Positions 17,819-28,521 are shown, numbered from the stretch's first letter. The stretch is 64,000 nucleotides of DNA from an uncultured Pirellulales bacterium (GCA_938015445.1 CALLPE010000041.1:90260-154259), one strand, 5' to 3'. Translations and numbers: made by a program. The notes: a model not told the origin generated them from the sequence alone.

Positions 17819-20070
17819 CGCGCACCTCCTTTCGCGGCTGAGGGCTGTCGGGCCGAGGGATGGTAACTACAGGCGTACGCCAATACCTGCTCAATCATCA
17901 GAAGCACCACTAATATGTACAACAGTTTCTCTCCCAGGTTATAACCGGCCATGGCAGCCACTGCATAATGGAAGGCCGACGCTTGCTCGTATTGATACTT
18001 GACCGCTTCCAGTCTTTGAGCTAGTTCCTGCCGCGAGACGGTCGTCAGGTCGCCCTCATCCGGATCGACGTTGTACACGTAACGACGAATTTCCTGGTCG
18101 CCCGTGGCAGTGCGGGTCAACCGCACCTGATACACTCCCGCCCGGTCGGTCTCGGTAAACACGCCTTCCTTCATTCCGCCCGACCCTGTGGTCGCATCGA
18201 AACTGGCTGCCGGCGAGGAATCGTCGCCGGGGGTGAAGACCCAAATCGTCGGCAGGTACTCGCTGCCGGAGAACTGCACTTGCAACGGCGCGCCTACCAA
18301 ACGGGACGTATCCGGAGTTTTTCCGACGAGATACTGGTGCATTCGATGAACGATTGGCACGAAGGTCGGTTCCGAAGTCCAATTGTTCCACACCGGCGCG
18401 GCGGTGGTCAGGATGGCCGCCACACGGCCGCGGGCGTCCTTTCCCCAGGTCTTCCGCACCGCCAGTGGCGCCCCATTGCGCAGCCGTGCCAGAATCTGAA
18501 CGGTCGACTCGGCGGGCGGACGCCACCCGTCGGCAACCGCGAAATACTTCTGCACCAGCACCCGCGCCAGCAAACTGCTGTCGTCCACGAAGTCCTGGAA
18601 CACCTCCGGCCCGACAGGGATGATGCAGGGAGCCTGTTCGACACGGTCGATGGGCAGTTCAGCGGGGGCTTTGAGGGGAACAGGGAAGATACCCTCCCCA
18701 TTACGGTACAATTGGCTGTTGAAAAACGCAGCGCTGGTGTTTTCCCCTACGAAGAACCCCACCCCGCCGCCAGCTTCCAGAAAACTCTCCAAAGCCGTAA
18801 TGGCCGATTTCTCCAGCCGTTCGACGTTCAGCACGTACACGGCGCGGAACTCGTCGAGCGTCTTGACGCTGAGGTACCGCGGGCTTTCGATCTGCGGACG
18901 AATTCCCGTGCGCACCGCCCCACCGGGCGCAGAGGCCCAGGCGATACACTTGGCATCCAGTTGGTCGGGGCTGCCGTCGATTAGCAACACCGGCACCTCG
19001 GCCGGTATGTTCAGCAGGCAATAGCGACGGTTATCGGCGGCCACCGCATCGGGTTCCAAGCGCGCCGTGATGACATGCTCGCCGGCAACAGGGAAGTTGA
19101 CCTCGAACTGTTCGGTCACCGACTGGCCGGCCGGAATCTCGGCAATGGTAATGGCAGGTCGCCCGTGGCCGTCCTCTTCCAGCAACACGGGAACATTGCG
19201 CACCGTGGTTTTCCCGAAATTGCGGACCGTCACCTTCATGAAGAAGCTCACGCCGGCGGCGCGGATGCCCTCGACCGGGGCCAACGAGGTGATGGCCAAA
19301 TTGGGCCTCATCTGGTCCACACAATTTATCAGGTACACTTCTGTGCCCGATGCGTTCAGCTCCAACAGCAAATTCCGCAGTTCCGCAGGCTCTTTCCACT
19401 CTTTGGCCCGATAATCGCTCAGCAGGTACACGACCCGGCGCTCGCCTTCGGACTCGCCGGTCTGGTCGATGATCAATCGCAGGCACTCAGCCGGGCCGAC
19501 CGCCGTATCGGAAACTTGCAGCTTGTTCAGTACACTGCTGAGCGAATCGAGGAAAGCGCCTTTATTGACTGTTTCTTTGCTCATGTCCGGTTTTCGGCCG
19601 CCGCCGCACTGCGAGAAGCGTATCAGGGTGAAGGCCTGCCGTTCGCTTTGCTCGGCCGCCTGCTCGGCCAGACGCCGGATGACCTTTTTGGCCTCGTTGA
19701 AGGCCGAGGTATCGCCCCAGCGATCGGACATCGAGAAGCTGTCATCCACCAGCACGATATGATGCGTAGTAGCGCCACCCAGCAAGTTGCCCCACTGGTT
19801 ATACAGTAGCGGCTGGGCCACGATGAACACCACTGCCGCCACAGCGGCCATGCGCAGCAGCAGCAAAAGCAACTGTTTGAGGATGATCCACGTGCGATGT
19901 TTTTTCTGGCTGATCAGCAGGAACTCCATAGCAGCCCATTCAACGCGCCGATGCCGCAGCATGTTGATCAAGTGGATCAACACCGGCACAGCCACGATCG
20001 CCAGGCTGGGAATTGCCCACGCCAGCGTGTACAGGCCAGGAAATACCGAGGGTGGATATAAGGATTCCAT
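17815..20070 (-). CDS. BatA-type membrane VWA protein
   Basis: A 751-residue protein. The N-terminal BatA-type module has two helices (about 13-34 and 62-86) around the conserved LIHLINMLRHRRVEWAAMEFL segment. A VWA domain follows with MIDAS DDSFS (109-113) and VVYLLSDYRAKEW, then CARDB/Ig-like repeats (FFMKVTVRNFGKTTVRNVPV), a longer extracytoplasmic portion and a C-terminal helix about 717-738. Bat proteins in Bacteroidetes work with a MoxR ATPase and are linked to envelope stress and aerotolerance; the role here is inferred from this arrangement. The next gene overlaps by 4 bases. A 166-base gap separates it from the DUF58 gene. Confidence 0.85.
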   Translation of the reverse strand: MESLYPPSVFPGLYTLAWAIPSLAIVAVPVLIHLINMLRHRRVEWAAMEFLLISQKKHRTWIILKQLLLLLLRMAAVAAVVFIVAQPLLYNQWGNLLGGATTHHIVLVDDSFSMSDRWGDTSAFNEAKKVIRRLAEQAAEQSERQAFTLIRFSQCGGGRKPDMSKETVNKGAFLDSLSSVLNKLQVSDTAVGPAECLRLIIDQTGESEGERRVVYLLSDYRAKEWKEPAELRNLLLELNASGTEVYLINCVDQMRPNLAITSLAPVEGIRAAGVSFFMKVTVRNFGKTTVRNVPVLLEEDGHGRPAITIAEIPAGQSVTEQFEVNFPVAGEHVITARLEPDAVAADNRRYCLLNIPAEVPVLLIDGSPDQLDAKCIAWASAPGGAVRTGIRPQIESPRYLSVKTLDEFRAVYVLNVERLEKSAITALESFLEAGGGVGFFVGENTSAAFFNSQLYRNGEGIFPVPLKAPAELPIDRVEQAPCIIPVGPEVFQDFVDDSSLLARVLVQKYFAVADGWRPPAESTVQILARLRNGAPLAVRKTWGKDARGRVAAILTTAAPVWNNWTSEPTFVPIVHRMHQYLVGKTPDTSRLVGAPLQVQFSGSEYLPTIWVFTPGDDSSPAASFDATTGSGGMKEGVFTETDRAGVYQVRLTRTATGDQEIRRYVYNVDPDEGDLTTVSRQELAQRLEAVKYQYEQASAFHYAVAAMAGYNLGEKLLYILVVLLMIEQVLAYACSYHPSARQPSAAKGGAR

Positions 20071-20236
20071 GTGGCGACTCAGGCGGTTATTCGATTCACA
20101 CTCTGGACGTCAACCATTGCCGGCTGACGAAAGCGGGTTTCCTCCGGCCAGCCGCAAGCGACGTCTCATATCACATTGTCTTCTCCCATAGATGGAACTC
20201 GTATCCATCGGCATCTTTTAGCGGTGAATCAGGCTT

Positions 20237-21142
20237 TTACACCCTTTGATGCATCGCCAACCGCTTGCTTAAAAAGGCCGCCAAAGCGGCATCCAGTGGA
20301 TCGCTGGTGCGAATCAGCGTGTAATCCACGGCATGCCGCGAGCAGCCGCGGCGGACTTCCTCGAGGTAAGCCCCCAGCGCCTTGAGATACCCCTCGCGCA
20401 GTGCTCGTGGATTGCACCGCACCACGTCCAGGCTTTCCAGTCCCTCGAAGCGTGTGGGGCCGGAAAAGGGGAACTCCAGCTCGTCGTCGTCGAGGATGTG
20501 CAACACCAGCACATCGTGCCCGCGACTACGGAGCAACTTCAACCCCTTGAACAGACCAGGGCGTTCCACCAACAGGTCCGAGACCATCACTAGCAAGCCC
20601 CGGCGGGGATAGGTCTCGGCCACTTGGCAGAGGATGGAATGAAGCTCCGTTTTGTTCTTCGGCTCGCTTACATCCAGGGCCTGGATGATGGATTCTAGAT
20701 GGTTGCGTTTTGTGCGCAGGGGGACGACAGTACGGGTGGCCTCGTCGAAGGCCACACAGCCGACGGCGTCCTGCTGGCGCAACAGGAGGTAGGCCAAGCT
20801 GACGGCAGCCGTGCAGCCGTACTCGTACTTGGTCATCGCCCCGCGCCCGTAACGCATGCTGTTGGAGACATCCACCAGCAACACGCAGCGCAGGTTGGTA
20901 TCTTCCTCGAACTGCTTGACGTAGTAGCGGTCTTGCTTCGCCCACACTTTCCAATCCACGTACCTCAGGTCGTCTCCCCAGGTGTACTCGCGGTGCTGGC
21001 GGAACTCGACCGACTGTCCGAAGTAGGGACTACGGTGCATTCCCGAGAGAAACCCCTCGACGATGTACCGCGCCCGCAAGTCAAGCCGCGAAATGCGCTT
21101 GATGGCCTCAGGATGCAAAAATCTTTTGGAATCTGGCGTCAC
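20237..21142 (-). CDS. DUF58 (VWA-like) protein
   Basis: A 301-residue cytoplasmic protein of the DUF58 family. Seen: [23 protein letters not shown] at the N-terminus, the family signature GDDLRYVDW at 56-64, a VWA-like MIDAS DVSNS at 91-95 in [13 protein letters not shown], and [12 protein letters not shown] later. DUF58 proteins are usually encoded next to a MoxR ATPase and are thought to be its partners. The start is a GTG at 21142, 35 bases inside the MoxR gene end; it gives the usual family N-terminus, and the next in-frame ATG would delete conserved residues. The overlap with moxR supports co-translation. Confidence 0.85.
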   Translation of the reverse strand: MTPDSKRFLHPEAIKRISRLDLRARYIVEGFLSGMHRSPYFGQSVEFRQHREYTWGDDLRYVDWKVWAKQDRYYVKQFEEDTNLRCVLLVDVSNSMRYGRGAMTKYEYGCTAAVSLAYLLLRQQDAVGCVAFDEATRTVVPLRTKRNHLESIIQALDVSEPKNKTELHSILCQVAETYPRRGLLVMVSDLLVERPGLFKGLKLLRSRGHDVLVLHILDDDELEFPFSGPTRFEGLESLDVVRCNPRALREGYLKALGAYLEEVRRGCSRHAVDYTLIRTSDPLDAALAAFLSKRLAMHQRV

Positions 21143-22163
21143 GGGTCAACTCGTCTTCTCGGGTAGGGGTGATTTCCAACAGACGTTCCACGATGTCGTC
21201 GGCGGTGATGCCTTCGCTTTCGGCAGTGAAGCTCAGCACCAACCGATGCCGCAAGACCGGCTTGGCCAGTGCTTGAATGTCTTCGCAGGTCACATGGGTG
21301 CGTCCTTGGAGCAAGGCGCGGGCCTTCCCGCCCAGGATCAGGAACTGCACGGCGCGCGGGCCGGCACCCCAATTCAACTGGTCCGAAATGAAGTCCGGCA
21401 CACCTGGCTCCCGGACTCGAGTTTGCCGCACTAGCGACAGCGTGTAACGAATCACGTGGTCCGAGACAGGCACCTCGCGCACTATCCGCTGAAGGTCGAT
21501 GATGTCGCCGGCAGTCAGCACCGGTTGAATGTTGTCGGTCATCACGGTGGTAGTGCGCCGGGCGATCTCGAACTCTTCGTCGAAGCTGGGGTACTTCACG
21601 AAGACCTTGAACATGAACCGGTCTTGCTGGGCCTCGGGCAACGGATATGTCCCTTCCTGCTCGATGGGGTTCTGCGTGGCCAGGACGAAGAACGGGTCGG
21701 GCAGCTTATGGCGCACGCGTCCCACAGTCACCTGCCGTTCCTGCATGGCCTCCAGCAGGGCGGCCTGCGTCTTGGGCGGAGTGCGGTTGATTTCGTCGGC
21801 CAGAATCACGTTGGAAAACAATGGCCCTTCCAGGAAGCGGATTTCCCTGGCGCCGGTGGTGCGATTCTCCTCGATGACATCGGTGCCGGTGATGTCGGCC
21901 GGCATAAGGTCAGGCGTGAACTGGATGCGGCTGAACGTGAGGCTCAGCGTGCGGCTGAGCGTGCTGATCATCAGCGTCTTAGCCAGTCCTGGTACGCCTT
22001 CCAGCAAGCAATGCGCCCGGCAAAACAGGGATATCAACAGTTCCTCGATCACGTTGGTCTGACCGACGATCACCTGGGCGAGCTGCTCGGTGATCTTCTG
22101 TTTGGCGGCCCGAAGCTTATCGATGGCCGCTGCGTCGTGACTACTAAAACCTGCGGTGCTCAT
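21108..22163 (-). CDS. MoxR-family AAA+ ATPase
   Basis: A 351-residue cytoplasmic AAA+ chaperone-like ATPase. Walker A GVPGLAKT at 56-63, the ITGTDVIEE pore-side segment at 91-99, Walker B VILADEI at 119-125 followed by [17 protein letters not shown], sensor 1 [22 protein letters not shown], and a C-terminal lid. MoxR proteins act with DUF58 and VWA partners to mature or insert target complexes, often metal centres or envelope complexes. Those partners are the next three genes. The ATG at 22163 has AGAGGA 7 bases upstream. The 3' end overlaps the DUF58 gene by 35 bases. Confidence 0.92.
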   Translation of the reverse strand: MSTAGFSSHDAAAIDKLRAAKQKITEQLAQVIVGQTNVIEELLISLFCRAHCLLEGVPGLAKTLMISTLSRTLSLTFSRIQFTPDLMPADITGTDVIEENRTTGAREIRFLEGPLFSNVILADEINRTPPKTQAALLEAMQERQVTVGRVRHKLPDPFFVLATQNPIEQEGTYPLPEAQQDRFMFKVFVKYPSFDEEFEIARRTTTVMTDNIQPVLTAGDIIDLQRIVREVPVSDHVIRYTLSLVRQTRVREPGVPDFISDQLNWGAGPRAVQFLILGGKARALLQGRTHVTCEDIQALAKPVLRHRLVLSFTAESEGITADDIVERLLEITPTREDELTRDARFQKIFAS

Positions 22164-22247
22164 GAAGAAGTCCTCTGGGTTGATGAATACCTGGGTATGT
22201 GTAATGGCGGCCCGGCAGGCCGCGGCGCTTTCCTCGTTGCTAATCCG

Positions 22248-23279
22248 TCACCGTTGATAAATGGGCAATACATTCTTTTCCAATTGGAGGATAGTAAGAT
22301 TGACAGCGGTCCCGAACACCGGGCCGACGAAACTATCAGTCCATGAGCCGTCGGCGGCCTGCTCGGAGAGAATCTTGGCGTACACTTTATCGCGGTACTC
22401 TTCCCAATCCTTCCCGCCTTCGCGGTACATTACTTGTGCATAGTAGTAATGAGCGTAGTGCCAGTGGCCGAAGTTCGCACTAGAAACGTTGGCGAACTGC
22501 TTCTTGCAGTAGGCCAACACTTTGGGAACGTACTTGTCATCGTATTCGCCGGCGTTGTACAAGCAGGCCAGGGCTGCGGCGCTGATGGGCGGGCGTCCGC
22601 CGCCGCCATGCGAGTTGTACTGCACCCCCCCGTCCGGCCCTGTACACCTGTGGATGTACGCCACCGCCTTGTCGATGATCTCTTTTGGCACAGGGATGCC
22701 CGCGTTGCGGCAGCCGCGCAATCCCTGCACTTGGGTAATGGTGGTGGAGCCTTCGTCGAAATTGGGTTGATCCTTGCAACTGACGTATCCCCAGCCTCCC
22801 GAAGCCGCCTGAGCTTCACCGGTAAAGCGGACTGCGCGCGTAAGCACGTCGATCAGTTGTTCCCGACGCTCGGCATCCTCCTCCTCGCCCAGCACCTGCG
22901 AAAGGAATAGCATCGAGAAGCCGTGCCCATAAGTGTAGCGGTCGTCGCGAGTAGGGTCGCCAATCAGCCCGTTGCTGCGGCTGCGGCTGATTAGATAATC
23001 TACTGCGCGACGGATGTTGGGGGCGTATTTGCCTTGGGTGGTGGTGGAACCTTCGCACAGCAATGCCATCCCGGCCAGCGCGGTCATGGCGGTGGGGTAG
23101 GGCATCTGTGCTCCCTGCCAATGTCCCATCTTCGACTGTCGCGTGGCAAGCCAATTAAGGCCGCGATCGACCGCCCGTTGCACCTCCGCTTTGCTCGGCG
23201 CCGCCAGGCCAACCTGTGCCCCTGCCAGCGTCAAAGCCGCTGCGGCAGCAACCAATACCAGCTTTCTCTTGATGTCCAT
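22248..23279 (-). CDS. Exported prenyltransferase/terpenoid-cyclase-fold repeat protein
   Basis: A 343-residue protein with a signal peptide (1-26, ending GLAA) and an alpha/alpha-barrel repeat like those of squalene cyclases and prenyltransferase beta subunits. The QW-like turns are visible: RQSKMGHWQG, AASGGWGYV, TGPDGGVQYN and SEQAADGSWTD. There is no DxDD or DCTAE-type acid motif as in true cyclases, and the protein is much shorter (squalene cyclases are about 630 residues), so it is probably a binding or structural module, as in several exported Planctomycete proteins. GGAGGA lies 5 bases before the ATG at 23279. It is 84 bases ahead of the MoxR gene and 127 bases after the giant PQQ gene. 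Confidence 0.8.
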   Translation of the reverse strand: MDIKRKLVLVAAAAALTLAGAQVGLAAPSKAEVQRAVDRGLNWLATRQSKMGHWQGAQMPYPTAMTALAGMALLCEGSTTTQGKYAPNIRRAVDYLISRSRSNGLIGDPTRDDRYTYGHGFSMLFLSQVLGEEEDAERREQLIDVLTRAVRFTGEAQAASGGWGYVSCKDQPNFDEGSTTITQVQGLRGCRNAGIPVPKEIIDKAVAYIHRCTGPDGGVQYNSHGGGGRPPISAAALACLYNAGEYDDKYVPKVLAYCKKQFANVSSANFGHWHYAHYYYAQVMYREGGKDWEEYRDKVYAKILSEQAADGSWTDSFVGPVFGTAVNLTILQLEKNVLPIYQR

Positions 23280-23406
23280 TAAACTCCTCCACCATTAGCA
23301 GACAGGGGACCTAATATATCCTCATTCACTGGTAAAGAGGGCCAGAACCAGCATTATCCACTATTATCAGCACATTATTGGCAACCATCGTGGCTAGCAT
23401 ACGTTT

Positions 23407-26400
23407 TCATCGGAAAGGAATAACCGGCATATCTTCTAGCTCCTCATCGACAGGATCGATCAGGGGGATGTCCCAAGTCGGAGCGATCGTCTGCTCGATG
23501 CTCTCGGCCAGCTCTTTGGCCTGCTTTCGGGCGACGTTCCGCAACGCCCTCAGCAGACTTTGTTTGGCCTGAGGCTTATCGGCCGGCCGAGGTGCAGGGG
23601 CTGCCTGAGGCTTATCGGTAAACGTCATCTTCACTTCCCCGCTCTGCATTCGGATGCGAACGGAGCGAGTCGCCGGGTCAGCAGAAACATCCAACAACGC
23701 CGGATGCGACAGCACGGCGAAGCGCGCTTCCTTGTTCTCCGGCGGGAATACACGTTTCCCGGTACGTTTGTCCAAACACAGCAGCGAAATGCTTGCTTGC
23801 GGCGTTCCATGCTCCAGGCAGGCGAAAATCAGAACCGGCAAACGGTTGGACTGACCCAGAAGCAGATACTGATTTTCGACCACCACCGGTTCGGGCCAGC
23901 GCGGCTCGCCGTCAGGGCCGAAGGCTTGCACTACCCCGCGCAGCATCGGCGCAGAAGAAGTGCCCGACAGAGGGCCGATGGGCCTTCGCTGCGCTGAGCT
24001 GGGCACAGTGGTCGAGTCGGCCACGAGCAACCACCCGTCCTCATACGGCATGACTGTCAATTGACGCGCGTTCCCCACCGAAGCATGGACAGGCAACCGG
24101 GAGTCGACAAGCGTTTTCCCCTCGGGCAGAGAAAGCAGCACGAAGCGTCCGTCGGGTTGCAGGATGCCGACACTTTTGTCATCAACCAGGGTAACCTTGG
24201 AGTGGAGCGCGAACCGCTGGGCCGGCAGCACGTAGCGCTGTTCCCAAGGGTCGTACAGTTCCAAAAATCTATGTCCGGCCTGGTTATCTACGCGCCAGTA
24301 CAACAGGTTCCTTCCCAGCGTAGCCAGGCAGGCCCTGCTGAGCGGGGCGAATTGCGGCGTCCCCCGAACAGCAACCGAGACGGCGTCGATCAACTCTTCC
24401 TGTTTTTGCCGCGGAATAGAACGCTTGCCCAACGCCCGACCATCGCGGGCGCTGAACACGAAAGCCTCTTGGCTATTAGGTGGCACAGCGAAGACGTACT
24501 GCTGGTCGCCGAACAACTCGCAGTCGGCAGGCAGATTATGTTGCTGAGACGTCCACAGAGTTTGTCCAGTCACGGCGTCGATAGCCACCAACGTGCGTAC
24601 CCGTTGGAAGAAAACGTAATCGTTAGACCCGACGACACCGCCCAACAGCCGCATTGGGTTAAAACGACCTGGACCAGCGCGCACCATGAGCCCGTCTGCA
24701 TCGACCTCCCAAGCATTGACGGCACCGAGCGAGGAACCTAAACCGGGCAGATTGCCGTCGATGTCCCACAGTAAGCGCGGCTTGCCCTCGGCCGATGTGA
24801 AGGTATCCAGCGCGACCACTCGGTTGGCCGACATCATCATCATCAGATGCCCGCGGACGGCAAACTGCGTAAGCTGTGGGTTGTAATATACCGCTTGAGC
24901 TGCATCGCCAGCCTGAGCCAGCGAGAATTGCCACTTTTGCGTTCCCCAACGGTCGAAAGCAGTCAACTGCTGCCTACCGTAGTCGTACCAGATTGCGTCT
25001 TCGGCCAGAAACGGGCTGTCGGTGCGGGTGCGACGCAGCAATATTTGATTGGGAACTTGCGGGCGTACGGCAGCCGACTGGTTGATCTCCACCTCGACCG
25101 CACCGGTGGGCCAGCTTGTTTGGGCGCGCAAAGCCCGGCGCACCGGGCTGTCGTCCGCCAGTTGCTCGGCCAGTTGTTGGCCGGTCTTTCCATCGCGGCA
25201 GACTACGGCAGCGAATCGCCCCGCCAGCTTGCTGTAGCAAAGCGCCGCATCGGCATGAAGCCCAGCCGTTTCCAGCACTTGGGCCAGCGTGGCCCACGCC
25301 GGCCCGGCAATCGCCGGGTCTGGACAATCTAAGTCGTTCCACAACAGTTGCTCGGCCTCCAAGAATCGGCCAGCAGCGGCCAGCACCTGGGCGGTTTGCC
25401 GTCGCCACACAGGAGCTTCGGTATGCCAGAAGAAGCAGTGGACCAGACCGCGCAACCGCTCCACGTTTTGCGCTTTAAGCGCCTGCTCGACCATTGCAGC
25501 GACGGCTTGATCCAGTTGCTGGCGTGCGGCCTGGTCTTTGAGCTCCTCGCGCAAGTCGGCCAACTGACCAGCCAGCCAACGATCGCGCCGGACGGAAAGC
25601 GTGGGGGCAATCTCTTCCAATTGCGTCAGGTTGGCATCGTCTTGGAAGAACTTCAGGTACTGGTGAAACGCATCTTGCCATCGGCCCTGGGCACGTAGCC
25701 CCTCGGCCATTAGCCGCCAGTAGGCGGCCCGCTGCTTCGGGGCATCCACCAACGCCTCGATTTGTTGCGTCCGTTGGTGATATTTGGCAAAATCGACCCT
25801 CAGGCAGCCCAGCAGGGCTTCGAGCAGCAGGTTGCGATTGCGCGGGCTTTGCTCCGCCCGGTAGGCCCGCTCCAGCACCTCGGCGGCCTGCGGAAGATCG
25901 CCTTCGTCGAGTAAGACCTCGCCCAAACTGGCCAGAGCTTTAGCATCTTGAGGGTTGTTTGCCAGTCGCCGATCGATTTCGGCCCGCAAAACATCCAACT
26001 GAGGGAAGGCCGCCAGCCCGGCCGGCCCATGAGAAATCACCTTTCCCTTGTGGCAAATCAGATTGCCGGGCACGTATCCGCTGCGCGATTTGACCACGCG
26101 CACCAATTTGCCTGCGTCCAGATCTATCACTGCCACCTCAGCCGTGCTAAGCGGCAGATAGTAAAGATTGTCGGAGCGGAAGCCGACGCCGCTGGGCGTA
26201 CTGCCATCGGGCAATCGGACTGTCTGGCCGTTCCAGGCGGGCTGCGGACGGGTGAACTCGCGTTCGCGCTCGACCACTTGTATGCCCATGCCCCGGCGCT
26301 CGCGGACCATCATTTTTCTGCGCTCGGGGTAAGTCTGGTCGATGTGCACGGCGTGTACGTCGCGCCGCCCGACAAGTATCGCTTTTCCCCGATATACGCA

Positions 26401-28521
26401 AGCCAGGTAGAGATCGTCGCGGGGCGCGCCGCGGCTCGGAGACTCATCGTATTGCGGCAGGGTCCACTGAGGTTTGCCGTCGAACAGCCCGACACAGTGC
26501 AGTTCGTCCGAGTCGGGGGTGGTCAGCAGCACCCGGCCTTCGGCAATCGTTACCCCCGTCTGCGCCCAGCGTTGCCTAGAGGGGCGGCCTGGGTAAGTAG
26601 CCACATTGACTCCCACCAGCATCCCGTCATCGCCGCGGTGAAGGTCGTCGGTGCGCGTGTACTTGTATCCCCACAGCAGGGAACGTGAAGCCAGGTCGAC
26701 TGCCACTACGGCCCCTACGCCCGTGGGGCAAACCAAGATGCCGTCGGCATACGACGGCGACAACCCACTGGTGCGGCGCGTGCGGTCGGCCAGCAACTCG
26801 CGGTCGGGATAGGCGAGCGTTTGTTTCCACAACAGCCGCTCGGCACTAGGGCCTTTAAGGGGATCAGGGTCGATGGCCAGCAATTGCACCGCGTTTTGCC
26901 CACTTCTTTCAGCCAGCACGAACAACTGGCCCATCAGCGGCAGCGGCGGGCCCAAGAAGCACGTGCCCGCCAGCGGCAAGGCGAATTGATCGTTCGGGCC
27001 GCCCAATTGCCAGACCATCTTTCCGGTGGCTATGTCGATGGCCGCCAAGCGGTTGGTCACATCGACCGAGGCGTTGACCACCTGACCGTTGATCACGACC
27101 ATCCGTCTGGGGTACGCACCTTCGGAGGCCACCTGGCCGTCGTCCTCGATACTGTAAACCAGCCGCCCGTCGCTGCTAGCCGCGCCGGCGGTCAGGTCCC
27201 CGAATACCCGCCGCATCAAAGCCGTAGCCAGCGATGCCGGGTTGTTGCCGTCGAAGGTTCGCCTGCGGATTTCAGCCGCGCGCTCCTGCTGCCGGAGCAC
27301 CGTTTCGATCGCCCGTAAGTCGCCGGGGGAGCTGGCCGCCAACGAGAGCCACGGTCCGTCGCTGGGCACTTCCCAGCGCAGCTTACCGGTCTCGGCGTCT
27401 ACGGCCATCAGCCCGCGCCAAGTGCGTGCGACGATCGTCCCGCCGACGGCGATCGGATGCGCGCTGGGCAGCAGGGCGTCGTACGCCTGGCTGCGGACCG
27501 CTTGCAATTGGGCCACCACCCGATCGACGCTCGGATACTCGCTGAACGCCTGCCAGCGCACGTTCAACAGCGGCGTGCCGCCCACGGCGGCTGCGTTTCG
27601 GGTGCTGTCGCCGCCGGGCACAAGCCAATGGTCGTCCGAGAGTAAATCGACCACCGGCTGCCGCGCAAACAACCCTTTCAGCCAAACCACAGCTTGGTCG
27701 TCTCTGGTGAACCAGTTGACTTTCTTGCCCCCGATTTCCAGCGGAGCGCCCTTGTACCGGCGCCGCAGTTCCGCCAGCACGGATGCGGCTTTGTCGGGCA
27801 CATGGCTGTCGAGGTAGCATCGCGCCAGCAGCAGTCCCAGAGCCGGCTGGTACTCCGCGGCCGCTTCAGGCCATCGAGCCAGCCGCTCCAGCACCAGCGC
27901 GGCAGCCATCGGCCGGCCACGATCGAACTGATGCAACCCGAGCAGAAAAGTCGCCTCTTTGCCGGCCTTGGTGTGGAAGTAATTCCACGAGACCTCGGCA
28001 AGTCGCTCGATGTTTCCGGTTGTTCTGGCCGCTTCCAGCGCGTGGCGGGCCTCGGCGCCAAACTGGGACTCATACATTTCCAGTGCATTGCGCGGCAACT
28101 GCCCTAGCATTTGCTGCACTTCGGCCTTCAGGCTGCGCAATTGGGCCGCCGACCCTTGCGGGCGGAAGAACCAGTCCTCGTCGCTGCGGTCGTCGGCCGA
28201 AGCACCATGGGACTTGCGCTGAAGAACACTTTGCAGCAACGCAACGGCGTCAGAGTAGCGCTGGTTTTCCAACAGCTTTCGGGCCAGATTCATCTGCTGG
28301 ATGATTTCCCGCGGCGGCGTGGGCAACCGATCTTCCGTGGTCTCGACCGAGGCCGCAGGGGCGATGGTCGTCTCTGCGGCTGCTTGCAAGACGATAACGC
28401 CGTCTTGCTGCAAAAACACCTGCTGAGCCGATGCGGCGCCGCTGCCGACCAAACACGCGGCGCACGCCAACAAGGCCAAGCAGAGCAGCCTGGTTGATCG
28501 GTCGCAGATGTGAAGTTCCAT
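23407..28521 (-). CDS. Giant exported PQQ-like beta-propeller protein with TPR segments
   Basis: A 1704-residue secreted protein and the first gene of the long minus-strand run. The signal peptide is 1-32 (ending ASAQ). Residues about 70-280 are helical/TPR-like (ARKLLENQRYSDAVALLQSVL). A first PQQ-like propeller lies about 340-830, with blades such as VAVDLASRSLLWGYKY and IDIATGKMVWQLGG. TPR-like helices follow at about 860-1170, with DAKALASLGEVLLDEGDLPQAAEVLERAY. A second propeller lies about 1180-1560, with VAIDAVTGQTLWTSQQHN. The tail is Lys/Ala/Pro-rich. No enzyme motif is seen, so it probably scaffolds partners outside the membrane, as BamB does. GAGGAG is 7 bases before the ATG. The leader region contains BlaI-like dyads and an 11-unit repeat array. 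Confidence 0.85.
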   Translation of the reverse strand: MELHICDRSTRLLCLALLACAACLVGSGAASAQQVFLQQDGVIVLQAAAETTIAPAASVETTEDRLPTPPREIIQQMNLARKLLENQRYSDAVALLQSVLQRKSHGASADDRSDEDWFFRPQGSAAQLRSLKAEVQQMLGQLPRNALEMYESQFGAEARHALEAARTTGNIERLAEVSWNYFHTKAGKEATFLLGLHQFDRGRPMAAALVLERLARWPEAAAEYQPALGLLLARCYLDSHVPDKAASVLAELRRRYKGAPLEIGGKKVNWFTRDDQAVVWLKGLFARQPVVDLLSDDHWLVPGGDSTRNAAAVGGTPLLNVRWQAFSEYPSVDRVVAQLQAVRSQAYDALLPSAHPIAVGGTIVARTWRGLMAVDAETGKLRWEVPSDGPWLSLAASSPGDLRAIETVLRQQERAAEIRRRTFDGNNPASLATALMRRVFGDLTAGAASSDGRLVYSIEDDGQVASEGAYPRRMVVINGQVVNASVDVTNRLAAIDIATGKMVWQLGGPNDQFALPLAGTCFLGPPLPLMGQLFVLAERSGQNAVQLLAIDPDPLKGPSAERLLWKQTLAYPDRELLADRTRRTSGLSPSYADGILVCPTGVGAVVAVDLASRSLLWGYKYTRTDDLHRGDDGMLVGVNVATYPGRPSRQRWAQTGVTIAEGRVLLTTPDSDELHCVGLFDGKPQWTLPQYDESPSRGAPRDDLYLACVYRGKAILVGRRDVHAVHIDQTYPERRKMMVRERRGMGIQVVEREREFTRPQPAWNGQTVRLPDGSTPSGVGFRSDNLYYLPLSTAEVAVIDLDAGKLVRVVKSRSGYVPGNLICHKGKVISHGPAGLAAFPQLDVLRAEIDRRLANNPQDAKALASLGEVLLDEGDLPQAAEVLERAYRAEQSPRNRNLLLEALLGCLRVDFAKYHQRTQQIEALVDAPKQRAAYWRLMAEGLRAQGRWQDAFHQYLKFFQDDANLTQLEEIAPTLSVRRDRWLAGQLADLREELKDQAARQQLDQAVAAMVEQALKAQNVERLRGLVHCFFWHTEAPVWRRQTAQVLAAAGRFLEAEQLLWNDLDCPDPAIAGPAWATLAQVLETAGLHADAALCYSKLAGRFAAVVCRDGKTGQQLAEQLADDSPVRRALRAQTSWPTGAVEVEINQSAAVRPQVPNQILLRRTRTDSPFLAEDAIWYDYGRQQLTAFDRWGTQKWQFSLAQAGDAAQAVYYNPQLTQFAVRGHLMMMMSANRVVALDTFTSAEGKPRLLWDIDGNLPGLGSSLGAVNAWEVDADGLMVRAGPGRFNPMRLLGGVVGSNDYVFFQRVRTLVAIDAVTGQTLWTSQQHNLPADCELFGDQQYVFAVPPNSQEAFVFSARDGRALGKRSIPRQKQEELIDAVSVAVRGTPQFAPLSRACLATLGRNLLYWRVDNQAGHRFLELYDPWEQRYVLPAQRFALHSKVTLVDDKSVGILQPDGRFVLLSLPEGKTLVDSRLPVHASVGNARQLTVMPYEDGWLLVADSTTVPSSAQRRPIGPLSGTSSAPMLRGVVQAFGPDGEPRWPEPVVVENQYLLLGQSNRLPVLIFACLEHGTPQASISLLCLDKRTGKRVFPPENKEARFAVLSHPALLDVSADPATRSVRIRMQSGEVKMTFTDKPQAAPAPRPADKPQAKQSLLRALRNVARKQAKELAESIEQTIAPTWDIPLIDPVDEELEDMPVIPFR

